This document shows positions 10,331 to 19,961 of a stretch of DNA of 64,000 nt, piece by piece. How positions within the stretch are numbered: position 1 is the first letter of the stretch; every line of letters starts with the position of its first letter. A program made the translations under genes and the position numbers. This DNA comes from an uncultured Erythrobacter sp. Its GTDB lineage: Bacteria; Pseudomonadota; Alphaproteobacteria; Sphingomonadales; Sphingomonadaceae. The notes under the pieces are model-generated. The model was not told the origin of the DNA. It saw nothing but the letters and a program-made list of their open reading frames with translations, and did no database searches. Where the stretch lies: positions 2,427,928 through 2,491,927 of the forward strand of contig CANKYI010000001.1 in NCBI GenBank assembly GCA_947488085.1. Reading direction: 5' to 3'.

Positions 10331-11668
10331 ATGGCTACCGCAGCACCGACACGTCCCAAAGTCCGCACTTCGCCGACCGCTTACGAAGCGATCAAAGAAC
10401 ACTACGCAAAGCATCCGGGCGAGCGGCCAGAGCATCCGCACAAATGGGATGTGAGCAATTCCGAGATCTATTTCGAAGACACTTGGCAACCAATCTTCAA
10501 AGAGATGCAGGATGCAGGGCCACTGCACTATATCCCTGACAGCCCCTACGGCCCCTATTGGGCGGTGGTTGGCCACAAGGCGATCCAGCATATCGAAGCG
10601 CAGCCGGAGATATTCTCATCAAGCTGGGAATATGGCGGGATCACGATACTTGAACGGCTGAGCGAAGAAGAGTTGGCGGAAAGCGAGGCTGACCGCCGCG
10701 AATTGCCGATGTTCATCGCGATGGACCGGCCACAGCACACTGGGCAGCGCCGCACGGTCGCACCCAAATTCACCCCCTCTGCCATGACTGATATGGAGGT
10801 TGAAATCCGCCGCCGAACTGGCGAATTGCTCGACACATTGCCGCGCGGCGAAGTGTTCGATTGGGTGGACACTGTCTCGATTGAGCTAACCACCGGCATG
10901 CTCGCAATCCTGTTTGGCTTCCCTTGGGAAGACCGCCGGATGCTGACATTCTGGTCCGATTGGTCGGGCGACACTGAACTGGCCGGCGTGCGCGAATTGG
11001 ATGAGCTCCGCTGGGAATTCCTGCACGAAATGGCAGCCTACTTCCAATCGATCTGGGTCGAACGCACAATGGACAAAGAGCCGGGCAATGACCTCATTTC
11101 GATGATGATCCATTCCGAGGCGATGAACCAGATGCGCCCTGAGGAATTCATCGGAAATCTCGTTTTGCTGATCGTGGGCGGCAATGACACCACGCGCAAC
11201 ACGATGAGCGGAATTATCCATTCGCTCGATAAATTCCCCGATCAACGCAAATTATTCGAAGAACAGCCCGAATTGATCCCCAATGCGGTGCAGGAATGCC
11301 TGCGTTATCAAACGCCGCTCGCTCACATGCGCCGGACTTGCACCGAAGACACCGAAGTGTTCGGCGAGACTATCAAAAAGGGCGACAAAGTCGTGCTGTG
11401 GTATCTTGGCGCGAACCGCGAAGAGAGCGTGTTCCCCGACCCGCATAAGCTCGACATCACCCGCGACAATGCGCGCCGTCATATCGCCTTTGGTTACGGG
11501 ATTCACCGCTGTGTCGGTGCGCGTCTCGCCGAATTGCAGCTGAAGGTCTTGATGGAAGAGTTGCACAAGCGCCGCATGCGCGTTCATGTCGCAGGCGATG
11601 TCGAACGGGTGCGAGCGAATTTCGTGCACGGCTTCCGCAAGCTTGAGGTCGAAGTCACCGAATTTTGA
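10331..11668 (+). CDS. Cytochrome P450, CYP153 family alkane hydroxylase
   Basis: A 445-residue soluble P450. The I-helix motif GGNDTTRN lies at 283-290, the ExxR pair at E322 and R325, and the heme-binding loop FGYGIHRCVG has the thiolate cysteine C394. The N-terminal segment with HPHKWDVSNSEIYFEDTW and SPYGPYW, and the LIVGGNDTTRNTMSG block, are characteristic of CYP153 enzymes, which oxidise medium-chain alkanes at the terminal carbon using a ferredoxin and a ferredoxin reductase. The ATG at 10331 follows AAGGAGAG with good spacing; an upstream in-frame start at 10286 lacks this. A ferredoxin reductase lies upstream at 5569-6813, and an alkB gene at the right edge adds a second alkane hydroxylase. 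The gene appears to be monocistronic. Confidence 0.95.
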   Translation: MATAAPTRPKVRTSPTAYEAIKEHYAKHPGERPEHPHKWDVSNSEIYFEDTWQPIFKEMQDAGPLHYIPDSPYGPYWAVVGHKAIQHIEAQPEIFSSSWEYGGITILERLSEEELAESEADRRELPMFIAMDRPQHTGQRRTVAPKFTPSAMTDMEVEIRRRTGELLDTLPRGEVFDWVDTVSIELTTGMLAILFGFPWEDRRMLTFWSDWSGDTELAGVRELDELRWEFLHEMAAYFQSIWVERTMDKEPGNDLISMMIHSEAMNQMRPEEFIGNLVLLIVGGNDTTRNTMSGIIHSLDKFPDQRKLFEEQPELIPNAVQECLRYQTPLAHMRRTCTEDTEVFGETIKKGDKVVLWYLGANREESVFPDPHKLDITRDNARRHIAFGYGIHRCVGARLAELQLKVLMEELHKRRMRVHVAGDVERVRANFVHGFRKLEVEVTEF

Positions 11669-11753
11669 CTCAGCGCGCTTTTCGCGAAGTGAAACTTTTC
11701 GGCCATTTTCGACGTATAAGACAGAAGAAGCTCACTTTTCGAGGAACTCTATC

Positions 11754-12260
11754 GTGCCATTCACCCTGACCAGCCGCCGCAGCTTCATCGCTGCAACCGG
11801 CCTCGCCGCTGCCATGCCAGTGTTGGCCAGCTGTGGTGGGGGCATTGTCGAAGCACGCAAAGAGCGCACCTACCGCATCAGCAAAACTGATGCGCAATGG
11901 CGGCGTCAGCTGACCCGCGAAGAATACCGCATCCTGCGCGAAGCGGGCACCGAACGCGCCTATTCCTCACCTTTGGACAATGAAGGCCGTCCCGGCACCT
12001 TTGTCTGCGCGGGCTGCAACAACCGGCTCTATGCCTCAGTGCACAAATATGACAGCGGCACCGGATGGCCCAGTTTCTGGCGTCCGATTGATCGCGGCGC
12101 GGTCGGGACATCGGTCGACTACAAAATCGGAGTTCCCCGCACAGAGGTGCATTGCGCCGATTGCGGCGGGCATCTGGGTCACATCTTTGGCGATGGGCCG
12201 CAACCAACCGGAAAACGCCACTGCATCAACGGCGTCGCGATGGATTTTATTCCGGCTTAA
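11754..12260 (+). CDS. msrB: Peptide methionine-R-sulfoxide reductase, Tat-exported lipoprotein
   Basis: A 168-residue MsrB that reduces the R-epimer of methionine sulfoxide. Zinc-site cysteine pairs are at C85/C88 and C134/C137, GWPSFW is near residues 104-109, and the catalytic cysteine is C157 in RHCING. The GTG at 11754 is chosen because GAGGA at 11741-11745 sits eight bases upstream and the start gives a signal peptide: SRRSFI with twin arginines at 8-9, a hydrophobic stretch, and a lipobox ending at C27 followed by glycines. This predicts Tat export and lipid anchoring on the periplasmic side. A periplasmic MsrA is encoded at 42608-43282. The gene ends inside the convergent membrane protein gene (14-base overlap). 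Confidence 0.92.
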   Translation: MPFTLTSRRSFIAATGLAAAMPVLASCGGGIVEARKERTYRISKTDAQWRRQLTREEYRILREAGTERAYSSPLDNEGRPGTFVCAGCNNRLYASVHKYDSGTGWPSFWRPIDRGAVGTSVDYKIGVPRTEVHCADCGGHLGHIFGDGPQPTGKRHCINGVAMDFIPA

Positions 12261-14034
12261 CCCGCCAGACTTTGAGGCCGTTTACAGCCTCAAGTGCGAC
12301 CGGCTCCAACCATTCTGGAGCCTCGTCTTTCATAAGCTGAGCGACAAATCCATTGGGCGCGATCTTGGAATACATGCGCGCTTCCGCCAAGGCAGGACAC
12401 ACAGCGACATAGGCTGATCCACGCGCGTGCAATGTGGTTTGCGCCTCATCCGCCGTTCCCAGAGCCGTTTCCAGCAGCACCTTCATCGCGGAATGCCCCC
12501 GGTGGTGTCCGGTGGCGAGGACCGTGTGATCGGTAGTGAGCAACAATTCAGGCGCAATATCGAACGGCGCATAGAACTCACCCTTTGGAAGCGCTGACAG
12601 CGCCTCAGCAGCATCCTGAACGCGGCAATCAATCGCCTTGATCGGTGCGTTTGCCGGGCCTGCCAAAGACGCGCGCGCAGGCATTGCACTGGTGAGCACC
12701 ATGGCGGGCAACGCAGGCAACAAAGCGCAAGCCACTCCGGTCATCGCTGCCATTCGCGGGGCCAGGTTTCGCATCAATCGGATTGCCCGCAACCATTCGC
12801 GCAATTGCCATGCGAGCGGCGGTGCAGCGAGTACACAAGCCACGGCTCCCGCGCGCGACACAAACAGCGAAACAACCAAAGCTCCGGCAAGGATCATCGC
12901 ATAATCAGCCCAAAACCCACGCAACCAATCGCGCGACCGGCGCGCCAAATTGAACGCGGCAAACACGCCGATCAGTGGTGTCACCGCATATTGCAGCGCC
13001 ACCATAAGCGACTGCCGCCAGACCGGCATGCCTTCAAGGACATTGGCGTGCCAATATTTTGCAACCAGCGGATCAAGCTCAGAAAACCCACCACCACCCG
13101 CGCATTGCGGAGCCGCGGTCAGCAACATCGCCAATGCGCCACCCCCGGCGACTGCAAAGCCGCCAAAGATAACACCGCGCGGTGCAGGTTCGAGGCGAGA
13201 GAGCAACGTCAGTGTGATCGCTCCCCAACCAAACATCGCAAGATGCAGCGGGCTAATCGCGTCGCAATAGGTCGCAAAATCACCGAAACCGCGCGTTAGG
13301 CCGAACAGCGCTAAACCAATCAGAGCGAGCGATTGGATGGCGCTGATCAGCCAGAGCTTCGCATTGCGGTCCTTCAACCATCGCAGCGCCAAGACCGCAA
13401 AGGCGATAGCAGCGAGCGGCAGTCCTTCGATCGAAATCGACAGCCAAAACGCGAAGGCACCACCGATAACCCACCCACCAACACGCGGCGAACGCGCCAT
13501 CAACCCGTTGATAGCCACCAGCGCGCAGATGATCTGCCACCCGTGGTGATCAATCCGCATCGGCCCCAGTTGAAACAGCACAGGTACCGAAATTGCGACG
13601 ACGAGCGTTGTGAAGGTCGCCTCTTCCTCGCCCAATAGCCGCCAGGCAATCCGCGCAGCGAGCATCATAGCAATGCCGAGCGTGATGAGAGGAACCGCGA
13701 CCAATGCGGTCGTCTCCGCCGCAGCGGAGCCGATCAGCGGGGTCAGTATCAGAATCACCAACGCCAGCGGAGCATCGACCAGCCGCGACCAATGCATCGG
13801 CACGCCGCCATTCGCCGCATCAACGCGGTATTGTGTGGGGTCAAACCAGCTCTGTCCGGCCAACAGATCACGCACCTGAACCAGCCGCATAATATCATCG
13901 GGATCGGGGAAACGATTGGAAGAAATCGCGCTCCAATTGATCGCAATCAACAGACCGCTAATAATCGCCCAAGCAATCCCTACCCGCGCTATAAATTCGC
14001 CGGGAAAGGCGGATCTGCGTCGTTCAACCAACAT
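12247..14034 (-). CDS. Polytopic membrane protein, probable GT-C type glycosyltransferase
   Basis: A membrane protein of about 595 residues with some ten or more hydrophobic helices. After the first helix comes a periplasmic-type loop, PDPDDIMRLVQVRDLLAGQ, with acidic residues placed as in GT-C enzymes, then YRVDAANGGVPMHWSRLVD. The C-terminal 150 residues form a soluble domain. GT-C enzymes use polyprenyl-phosphate sugars on the outer face of the membrane. The ATG at 14034 is preferred because GAGG lies nine bases upstream and four bases separate it from the gtrA stop. The operon order FAD oxidoreductase-GtrA-this protein supports transfer of a lipid-linked sugar. The acceptor is unknown, and no close named family is recognised. 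Confidence 0.7.
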   Translation of the reverse strand: MLVERRRSAFPGEFIARVGIAWAIISGLLIAINWSAISSNRFPDPDDIMRLVQVRDLLAGQSWFDPTQYRVDAANGGVPMHWSRLVDAPLALVILILTPLIGSAAAETTALVAVPLITLGIAMMLAARIAWRLLGEEEATFTTLVVAISVPVLFQLGPMRIDHHGWQIICALVAINGLMARSPRVGGWVIGGAFAFWLSISIEGLPLAAIAFAVLALRWLKDRNAKLWLISAIQSLALIGLALFGLTRGFGDFATYCDAISPLHLAMFGWGAITLTLLSRLEPAPRGVIFGGFAVAGGGALAMLLTAAPQCAGGGGFSELDPLVAKYWHANVLEGMPVWRQSLMVALQYAVTPLIGVFAAFNLARRSRDWLRGFWADYAMILAGALVVSLFVSRAGAVACVLAAPPLAWQLREWLRAIRLMRNLAPRMAAMTGVACALLPALPAMVLTSAMPARASLAGPANAPIKAIDCRVQDAAEALSALPKGEFYAPFDIAPELLLTTDHTVLATGHHRGHSAMKVLLETALGTADEAQTTLHARGSAYVAVCPALAEARMYSKIAPNGFVAQLMKDEAPEWLEPVALEAVNGLKVWRVKPE

Positions 14035-14038
14035 CGGA

Positions 14039-14482
14039 TCACGCCTCACCAGTGGCCGCATGGCCCGGTGCGCGGAACACGATGCGGCTGCGGATGAGCC
14101 ATGTCACAAAGAAGCTCACGATGATCGCGATGCCTTTGGCGATGCGCGGATCTAGGCCGCCACTGTCGGCCAATCCGACAATCGCAGTCGTCAGTGCCAG
14201 CCCCAGAAGGGCCGAAATTACGAACAATGCCTTTTGCCGGGTGCGTGCTGTGCCGCCTGATGCAACGCTATCCTGAAACACCGCCCGGCTCGACATCAAC
14301 CAGTGCGCCAGTATGCCCAGCGAATATCCGATTGCGGAAGCAGGCGCAGCGCCAATGCCAATTACCATCAGCCCAAGAAAGCTGCCCACATCGACGGCCA
14401 ACGCGCCCACGCTCGCGCAGATATAGCGCACGAAACGGACATCGCGCAGTTTGGCAATAATCGAGGCGAGCGCACCGTTCAT
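14039..14482 (-). CDS. GtrA family membrane protein
   Basis: A small protein of 147 residues with four transmembrane helices. FVRYICASVGALAVDVGSFLGL at the start and the paired second half ending VTWLIRSRIVF match the GtrA family. These proteins are thought to move undecaprenyl-phosphate-linked sugars across the inner membrane. The ATG at 14482 lies four bases after the upstream stop; an alternative at 14515 would overlap that gene. Its neighbours on both sides, an FAD sugar-type oxidoreductase and a GT-C-like protein, fit a flippase-plus-transferase role. Confidence 0.88.
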   Translation of the reverse strand: MNGALASIIAKLRDVRFVRYICASVGALAVDVGSFLGLMVIGIGAAPASAIGYSLGILAHWLMSSRAVFQDSVASGGTARTRQKALFVISALLGLALTTAIVGLADSGGLDPRIAKGIAIIVSFFVTWLIRSRIVFRAPGHAATGEA

Positions 14483-14486
14483 TGGG

Positions 14487-16136
14487 TCAGGCAGACTTGC
14501 GGATCTGCTCTTCATCGGCAGGTACAATGCGTTCAGGCACAGCGCGCAAACTGGTAAGCGCAGCAACCTGATCATCGCTCAACGGCTTTGTTTCCGTGTC
14601 ACGTGCAGGCAGTTTGGCTTCTTCGCCCTCATCGCCCGCTTCGTGATACTCGGCATCTTCGTTGACGCACCACGTGTCATAAACGCGGTTGCCAGCAAGG
14701 ATATTCTCAACCGTCAACATCGCGGTCATCATTGCGTGATCTTGGTTGTTGTAACGGTGCATGCCGTTGCGTCCGACCAGATGCAGGCTGGGATGCGCGT
14801 CTTCGAGTTCATGTCGCATAGAGGCGACATTGGCCTCGTAATCATCGTCATAAACGGGATAGGCTTTTTCCTGACGCACGACCGCGCCGCTAACGACTTT
14901 AGCGGGATCGCACAGGCCGAGGATCTCCATCTCGCGCGTGGCTTGCGCGACCAAATCATCATCACTCGACGACCACAATCCGTCCCCTTCGAAACAGAAG
15001 TATTCAAGGCCTACGCAGGCCATGTCTTCGTCCGGGATCATTTCTGGTGACCAGCTGCGGAAGTTTTGCACCCGACCAACCTGCACGCGGTCATCATGGA
15101 TATAAATCCAATTGTCCGGGAACAGGTCATCGGACTTCACCATCAAAGCCACAGTCAGGAAGTCGCGATACCGCAATTTGTCCGCCTGAAGCGAGCTTTG
15201 CGGCAGTGGGTGAATACGCTTGGACAGCTCGCGCATAGGAGCAGAGCTGATCACATCGCGCGCGCGGATCTGAACTTTGCCATCCTTGCTCGCCGCAGTC
15301 ATCGACCAGTCGAACCCTTCGTCATTGGGGCCGATTTTGGCGAGTTGATCAAGCGCATGACCCATCAACACCTGGCCTTTACCCGTCGCCACAATCTGAT
15401 CACGCGCCGCGTCCCACATCATGCCGGGGCCCAGCCGCGGATAGCGGAAGGTTTCGAGCAGGGTTTTGGTTTCCATGCCGTCATTGGGTTTCTTGTTCAG
15501 GCCCAACGAGCGTTTCAGCCCGTCTGTGACCGCGCTCCAAAGCGATAGGCCTTTGATGCGTTGAGCCGCCCAATCGGCGCTCATTTCATCGCACGGCATG
15601 CCCCACACTTTCTCAGTGTAGGTCTTGAAGAAGATCGAATAGAGTTTCTTACCGAACTGGTTCGTGGTCCAATCCTCAAAGCTCTTTACGTCTTTAATCG
15701 GGAACAGCTTATACCGCAGGTAGCTGAGCATGCAGGCGGTTGAGCGCAGGATACCCAGATTGCCAAGCGCTTCGAAAGCGCGCAGCGGGTAGGAATAGAA
15801 CTTACCCTCATAATAGATGCGGCTCATCCGCGGACGTTGAATGAAGTCGTCTGGCAGGATCTCATTCCACAGATCGACAACTTGCTGCGACTTGGAAAAG
15901 AACCGATGTCCGCCAATGTCAAAGCGGTAGCCTTCATGCTCCACGGTGCGGCTGATGCCGCCGACATAGGTTTCGTCCTTCTCGATGATCGCGACCGTTT
16001 TGCCCTGTTTGGTCAGCAGGTATCCCGCAGTGAGGCCCGCAGGCCCCGCGCCAATAATGGCGACGTCCACGTCGAGAATGCCGGCCCCCTGGCCAGCGGG
16101 TGTTTTAGTCGTTGCGTCGCCGCCAAGCTGCGTCAT
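14487..16136 (-). CDS. NAD(P)/FAD-dependent oxidoreductase, UDP-galactopyranose mutase/amine oxidase-like
   Basis: A 549-residue flavoprotein. The FAD-binding fold is DVAIIGAGPAGLTAGYLLTKQG near residues 25-46, with the acidic IEKD at the end of the second strand, then GGHRFF typical of the UGM/protoporphyrinogen oxidase-like superfamily. RIYYEGKFYSYPLRAFEAL is a recognisable segment of the family that neighbours GtrA and glycosyltransferases. The start has a GGGGG-type ribosome site six bases upstream. It heads the three-gene minus-strand group and probably modifies a nucleotide- or lipid-linked sugar; the exact reaction is not known. Confidence 0.8.
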   Translation of the reverse strand: MTQLGGDATTKTPAGQGAGILDVDVAIIGAGPAGLTAGYLLTKQGKTVAIIEKDETYVGGISRTVEHEGYRFDIGGHRFFSKSQQVVDLWNEILPDDFIQRPRMSRIYYEGKFYSYPLRAFEALGNLGILRSTACMLSYLRYKLFPIKDVKSFEDWTTNQFGKKLYSIFFKTYTEKVWGMPCDEMSADWAAQRIKGLSLWSAVTDGLKRSLGLNKKPNDGMETKTLLETFRYPRLGPGMMWDAARDQIVATGKGQVLMGHALDQLAKIGPNDEGFDWSMTAASKDGKVQIRARDVISSAPMRELSKRIHPLPQSSLQADKLRYRDFLTVALMVKSDDLFPDNWIYIHDDRVQVGRVQNFRSWSPEMIPDEDMACVGLEYFCFEGDGLWSSSDDDLVAQATREMEILGLCDPAKVVSGAVVRQEKAYPVYDDDYEANVASMRHELEDAHPSLHLVGRNGMHRYNNQDHAMMTAMLTVENILAGNRVYDTWCVNEDAEYHEAGDEGEEAKLPARDTETKPLSDDQVAALTSLRAVPERIVPADEEQIRKSA

Positions 16137-16272
16137 GCAAGCCCCCGTTAGAACACCTGATCCGCAATTGTGCGACAGGCTTATCCCAAGGGGAGTGAAG
16201 GAAATTGGTTAGCGAGGCGTAAAGATCGCCCCTGAAACCCGCCAAAATTTCGCAGATTCAGCGCAAAAACCG

Positions 16273-16947
16273 TCAGTCGATCAATCGCGGGCACTGAATG
16301 CTGGCTGCAAAGCGCGCAAAATCGCTTAGTGTGAGCGTATCATCGAACACCACGCCATATTGCTTATCCCGACGCCAACGCACTTTGGCACGGAGATCTT
16401 TCACCGCTACGCCACCTTCATCGCATGACAGGCGTAGGCTCTGATCAATCGCGAACTTAGCATCGCTTTCAAAGCGCGCGCCTTGTTGCGATAGGTTTTC
16501 GACCAAAGCTTCGCTGGATTGTGTCAGAGTGCTGATGGTAATCGGAAAGTACACGCCAAGCCTCAACCCGCGTTTTGGATACTCGCCCGATTCATTGATC
16601 AGCTGGCTGACATCAACATTCTCGATGAATTCAAAGCCCGCTTCCCTGTCCTTCTCCCATACGGATCGCAAAGCGTAGACCCCACCAGCGGGCATATGGA
16701 GCTCTACAGGATCGCCAGCGGGTGCGGAGTGGAACAGGCGAACGCAGATGCCGGTTTCTGACACATCCCGTAAGACGCACACAAACTCACCCTGCGATGT
16801 TACCAGTTTCGCCGCCCGGATCAGCAGAGACGTGCGCGGCGCAGCACGGCCTTCAGCAGCGCCGGGACCATTATCCTGCACGTTGTCCTGAACAGCGTCA
16901 TCGTCGCTATTATCGTGCGCGGGCGGGGTTAACGCTGCGTGGTCCAT
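16273..16947 (-). CDS. Tandem PilZ-domain protein
   Basis: A cytoplasmic protein of about 224 residues with two PilZ-like halves. The first has RAAKLV followed by LRDVSETGICVRLF, keeping the DxSxxG part of the cyclic-di-GMP motif. The second has RLGVYFPITI and then VENLSQQGARFES, the NxSxxG variant, and ends with RWRRDKQYGVVFDD. PilZ domains bind cyclic di-GMP. The canonical RxxxR is incomplete in both halves, so binding by each is uncertain. The ATG at 16947 is taken; an upstream TTG at 16962 is possible. It stands alone between glycan genes, which suggests, but does not prove, a role in envelope or polysaccharide control. Confidence 0.8.
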   Translation of the reverse strand: MDHAALTPPAHDNSDDDAVQDNVQDNGPGAAEGRAAPRTSLLIRAAKLVTSQGEFVCVLRDVSETGICVRLFHSAPAGDPVELHMPAGGVYALRSVWEKDREAGFEFIENVDVSQLINESGEYPKRGLRLGVYFPITISTLTQSSEALVENLSQQGARFESDAKFAIDQSLRLSCDEGGVAVKDLRAKVRWRRDKQYGVVFDDTLTLSDFARFAASIQCPRLID

Positions 16948-17093
16948 AGTGTGTTCGCCCAAACGGCACCACTCATGTCAGGGGACAGGAGCGCGCTCTT
17001 CATAAATTCGTGATCTTGTAAGCGGGTGTAAGTTCGGACCGGTTAAGACCGACATAATGCCAACCTTGTGCGAATGCCGTGGGTCCGCCTGAA

Positions 17094-18509
17094 CTACGCA
17101 GCTTCCTTCGCGGAACTTATCTGAGTGTTAGGGCGAAGGTGGCGCATCAGCGTGTTTCTCGCCGCTTCTGCAAGCACATCATCTTCAACCCCGTAGGATG
17201 CGTCGTAGTCCTGCATCACGCCGCGCCATCCGGGGGCCTGATAAAACCCACGAAGCCGATCATACAGATCATCGCTCCACCACGGCATGTTGTACACCAG
17301 TCGGCTAGCGATGAACCCGTTGGAATCGAAGAGTATCCCATCGAGGCTTGAGAGATAAGCGACCGGTCTGCCTGCGCTCAGGACGTTCATAGCAACGCCG
17401 CTATTGCCGCAAATCACCAGATCGCAGGCGGCGATCTCGGCATCCAGCGGATTGCCGATTGTCAGTTCGACATTGGCATCATCAAGCTCAAGTCCGGAGA
17501 AATCGGTGCTGAGCAGTTGAACTGGATGTTGTCGGATCAAGACATGCGCATCGGGCAAACTGACGCGGATCGTCGCGATCAGGCTTTGCAGCACATCGAC
17601 TTTGGTGCCCGAGGTTAGGAATATGCCGACAGTTTTCACCTCATCGCGCCATTCCATAGCGCGTGCCGTCCCCGGCTCGCCGATATAGCCGACTTCCGCG
17701 GTGCAAGCGCTACGGCGCTCATATGTCTTGCGCGTTTCCTCACCGTAAAACAGCGCGCAATCGGCGAAGACTGGTGGCACGACGGGGCCGTTGGCGGGGA
17801 CGGGCGCGTGGTTTGAATAGACAACCCGGCGACCATGGCGGTGCGCGGCCGCAGCCATGCCGACAGATTCAGGGCTGTAATTGCTAGCGACGATGGCCGC
17901 CTTCAGCTTGGGGCGCTCTGCGAACATTTGCGAAAAGCGCATATAGAATGCGAGCGCGCTGGCGATCCGAGCTGCGGGCATAAAGCTGTGCGTGCGAACC
18001 AGAATGCGCAGAAACGAAAATGTGCGGCCAAATGAACCCAGCATCGCAAAGGCTGCTTTCACTCGCTCAATTGCAAAGATGTGTTTGCGCTCAACCGAGA
18101 CATGCATCAACGGCACATCGGGAACCAGCTTTGCGATCCGCGCGATCGTTTTGTGCTCATTGTCGAAATTGGCGATGGAGACCGCTTCGGCCTCTTCATC
18201 CTTAAACGGGCCAAGCGAAACCACGCATTTCAGCATGTAAATAAACAGGAAAAGCGGCTGGAGGAGCCCCGTGCCGGACTTGGTGTAAATCGCATCAACC
18301 AGACGATAGATCGCGTTCTTGTTCTTGATTTCCTCAAACACCGCAGCGCGCCCAGCGGATGTTTCCATCTCGCGCACAATGCCAAGAGCGGTCGCAAGAT
18401 CATAGCGATCCCGCCGCGCAGAACTCTCAGTTTCAGGCTCAATTTCGCGAACTGCGACGTCTTCCGTCTCAGCGAACACTTCGCGCATTTTAACAGCTTT
18501 GAAAGCCAC
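17094..18509 (-). CDS. Putative GT-B fold surface-glycan glycosyltransferase
   Basis: A 471-residue soluble protein that I cannot assign to a named family. The C-terminal half reads like a GT-B donor domain: strands such as TVGIFLTSG and HVLIRQHPVQLL, followed by DLVICGNSGVAMNVLSAGRPVAYL, the region where capsule and sialyltransferase-like enzymes bind the nucleotide sugar. The middle has AIVASNYSPESVGMAAAAHRHGRRVVYSNHAPVP. The GTG at 18509 has GAGG nine bases upstream. It is divergent from the flippase/pseudaminic operon across 159 bases, which makes it the best candidate in the locus for the transferase that uses the CMP-sugar. Confidence 0.55.
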   Translation of the reverse strand: MAFKAVKMREVFAETEDVAVREIEPETESSARRDRYDLATALGIVREMETSAGRAAVFEEIKNKNAIYRLVDAIYTKSGTGLLQPLFLFIYMLKCVVSLGPFKDEEAEAVSIANFDNEHKTIARIAKLVPDVPLMHVSVERKHIFAIERVKAAFAMLGSFGRTFSFLRILVRTHSFMPAARIASALAFYMRFSQMFAERPKLKAAIVASNYSPESVGMAAAAHRHGRRVVYSNHAPVPANGPVVPPVFADCALFYGEETRKTYERRSACTAEVGYIGEPGTARAMEWRDEVKTVGIFLTSGTKVDVLQSLIATIRVSLPDAHVLIRQHPVQLLSTDFSGLELDDANVELTIGNPLDAEIAACDLVICGNSGVAMNVLSAGRPVAYLSSLDGILFDSNGFIASRLVYNMPWWSDDLYDRLRGFYQAPGWRGVMQDYDASYGVEDDVLAEAARNTLMRHLRPNTQISSAKEAA

Positions 18510-18607
18510 GCTGATCTACCTCAAGGCAAGCAGTTACTAAAAACCCGCCGGTTATGACCGGTCAGGCTTGAACGAGCTTATCTCAGGCAATCGTTAACAA
18601 TTTAGGT

Positions 18608-18620
18608 TTACAAACTGTAA
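18608..18620. promoter_or_regulatory. Inverted repeat TTACA-N3-TGTAA between divergent glycan genes
   Basis: Five-base arms separated by AAC lie 49 bases before the flippase start and about 100 bases from the divergent glycosyltransferase start. The same arm sequences with a three-base spacer recur at 60115-60127 upstream of the envelope operon. This looks like a regulator binding site; no regulator is assigned. Confidence 0.4.
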
Positions 18621-18668
18621 TGCACTGGCAGCGGCGAGTGCTTCAGGGGCAATGCGCAAGGGCGGTTG

Positions 18669-19961
18669 ATGATACGTAAAGCGTTCAATTTAAACGCCAA
18701 ACAGTTTTTGGCGCTGCAATCTTTATTCTATGCGTTTGCCAACAGCATCGAAGCGCTCGTGCCGCTTTTGCTGGCACCGATCCTTACCCGAATGCTCGAT
18801 CCAACCGGCTATGGCGTGTGGGTTTTGTTCATCACATACGCGACCTTTATGCGCCCTATCGTCGGATTGACGACACAGGACGCGATACGGATGCGCTTCC
18901 TCGAATTTGATCAGAAACAGCTCGATCAATTCACTCACACCGCTTTGTTCGTGATGGTCACGCTGGCGATATTTGTATCGCTGGTGACTGTCGTGTTCGG
19001 CGAATTGCTGGCAACCGCGACCAAATTTCCGCAAGCATGGCTCGTCAGCATCGTCATCGCAGCGCTGCTGTATGAAGTGTTCTATATGGTCCTTGCGCTG
19101 CAGCAGTTCCATAATCGGCGCAAAGCGTTCCTCATCACTCAAGTGATCCAAGCTGTGCTGTCCATGGCCTTTATCGTCATCTTCCTCAGCTCAGGCTGGG
19201 ATTGGCGCGGAGTGGTGTTGGGCCGGATGCTGGGCATGGCAATTGCGGCGATCTATTCGCTGCGCTCGCTCGGCTTTACCCTGCCGACATTGTTCAAGGT
19301 TCCAGAGCGGTCATTCTATCGCAACATCGCCTCTTTCGGTGTCGTGTACTGGCCCGCTGGCGCGGTTGTCATGGTGGTTGGCACAACAGACAAAGTCGTC
19401 GCGGCGCACTTTTTGGGGGTTGAAGCAAGCGCGATGTACGGCGTCGCCGCTCTGTTCGCCTCGGCATTCTGGATGGTCAATTACAGCTTTGTCATGGCAT
19501 GGACGCCGTGGCTGTTCCGCAAATTGAAGGGCGCAGCCGAAGACGGCCTGCAAGAGGTCGCCTCGGTCTCCTTGCTCTATTTCGTGCTGGCAGCGGTCGC
19601 TGCGGCAGCGTTCTATTTCTTTGCGCTGTTGTTTGCGCCGATTTTGCTCGGCGAAGCATTCCATAGCGCTATCCCATTGTTGCAATACATCATGCTCGCC
19701 ATCGTCTTGCAGGGCTTCTTCATGCACAACATGAAGTTCCTCCATTTCGACAAGCGGATTGAGATGATGTCCGCATTCAGCGTGATGACCATCGTTCTCA
19801 ATATCGCGCTCAGCATTCTGTGGGCGCAAAGCATGGGAATTCGGGGTATTATGTTTGCGACGGCGGTGTCATTCGGGGCCGCATTCATTATCAGCGGTGT
19901 CCTTGTGATTGCCCGCTATATGAACCTGCGAAAAGGAGCAAAATCGCTTGCTGGACAATAA
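18669..19961 (+). CDS. Lipopolysaccharide/oligosaccharide flippase, Wzx-like
   Basis: A protein of about 430 residues with some twelve to fourteen hydrophobic helices, of the MVF/PST polysaccharide-translocase superfamily. It begins with a short basic N terminus and the segment YAFANSIEALVPLLLAPILTRMLDPTGYGVW, the typical first-helix region of Wzx flippases. These export lipid-linked glycan repeat units to the periplasmic face. The ATG at 18669 is preferred over the adjacent TTG at 18666. It heads the pseudaminic acid operon and overlaps pseB by 14 bases, so it is very likely the exporter of a Pse-containing unit. Confidence 0.88.
   Translation: MIRKAFNLNAKQFLALQSLFYAFANSIEALVPLLLAPILTRMLDPTGYGVWVLFITYATFMRPIVGLTTQDAIRMRFLEFDQKQLDQFTHTALFVMVTLAIFVSLVTVVFGELLATATKFPQAWLVSIVIAALLYEVFYMVLALQQFHNRRKAFLITQVIQAVLSMAFIVIFLSSGWDWRGVVLGRMLGMAIAAIYSLRSLGFTLPTLFKVPERSFYRNIASFGVVYWPAGAVVMVVGTTDKVVAAHFLGVEASAMYGVAALFASAFWMVNYSFVMAWTPWLFRKLKGAAEDGLQEVASVSLLYFVLAAVAAAAFYFFALLFAPILLGEAFHSAIPLLQYIMLAIVLQGFFMHNMKFLHFDKRIEMMSAFSVMTIVLNIALSILWAQSMGIRGIMFATAVSFGAAFIISGVLVIARYMNLRKGAKSLAGQ

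Noticed and set aside
14451..15050. 199-residue plus-strand open frame
   Set aside because: Antisense to the FAD oxidoreductase; no ribosome site and no recognisable domain.
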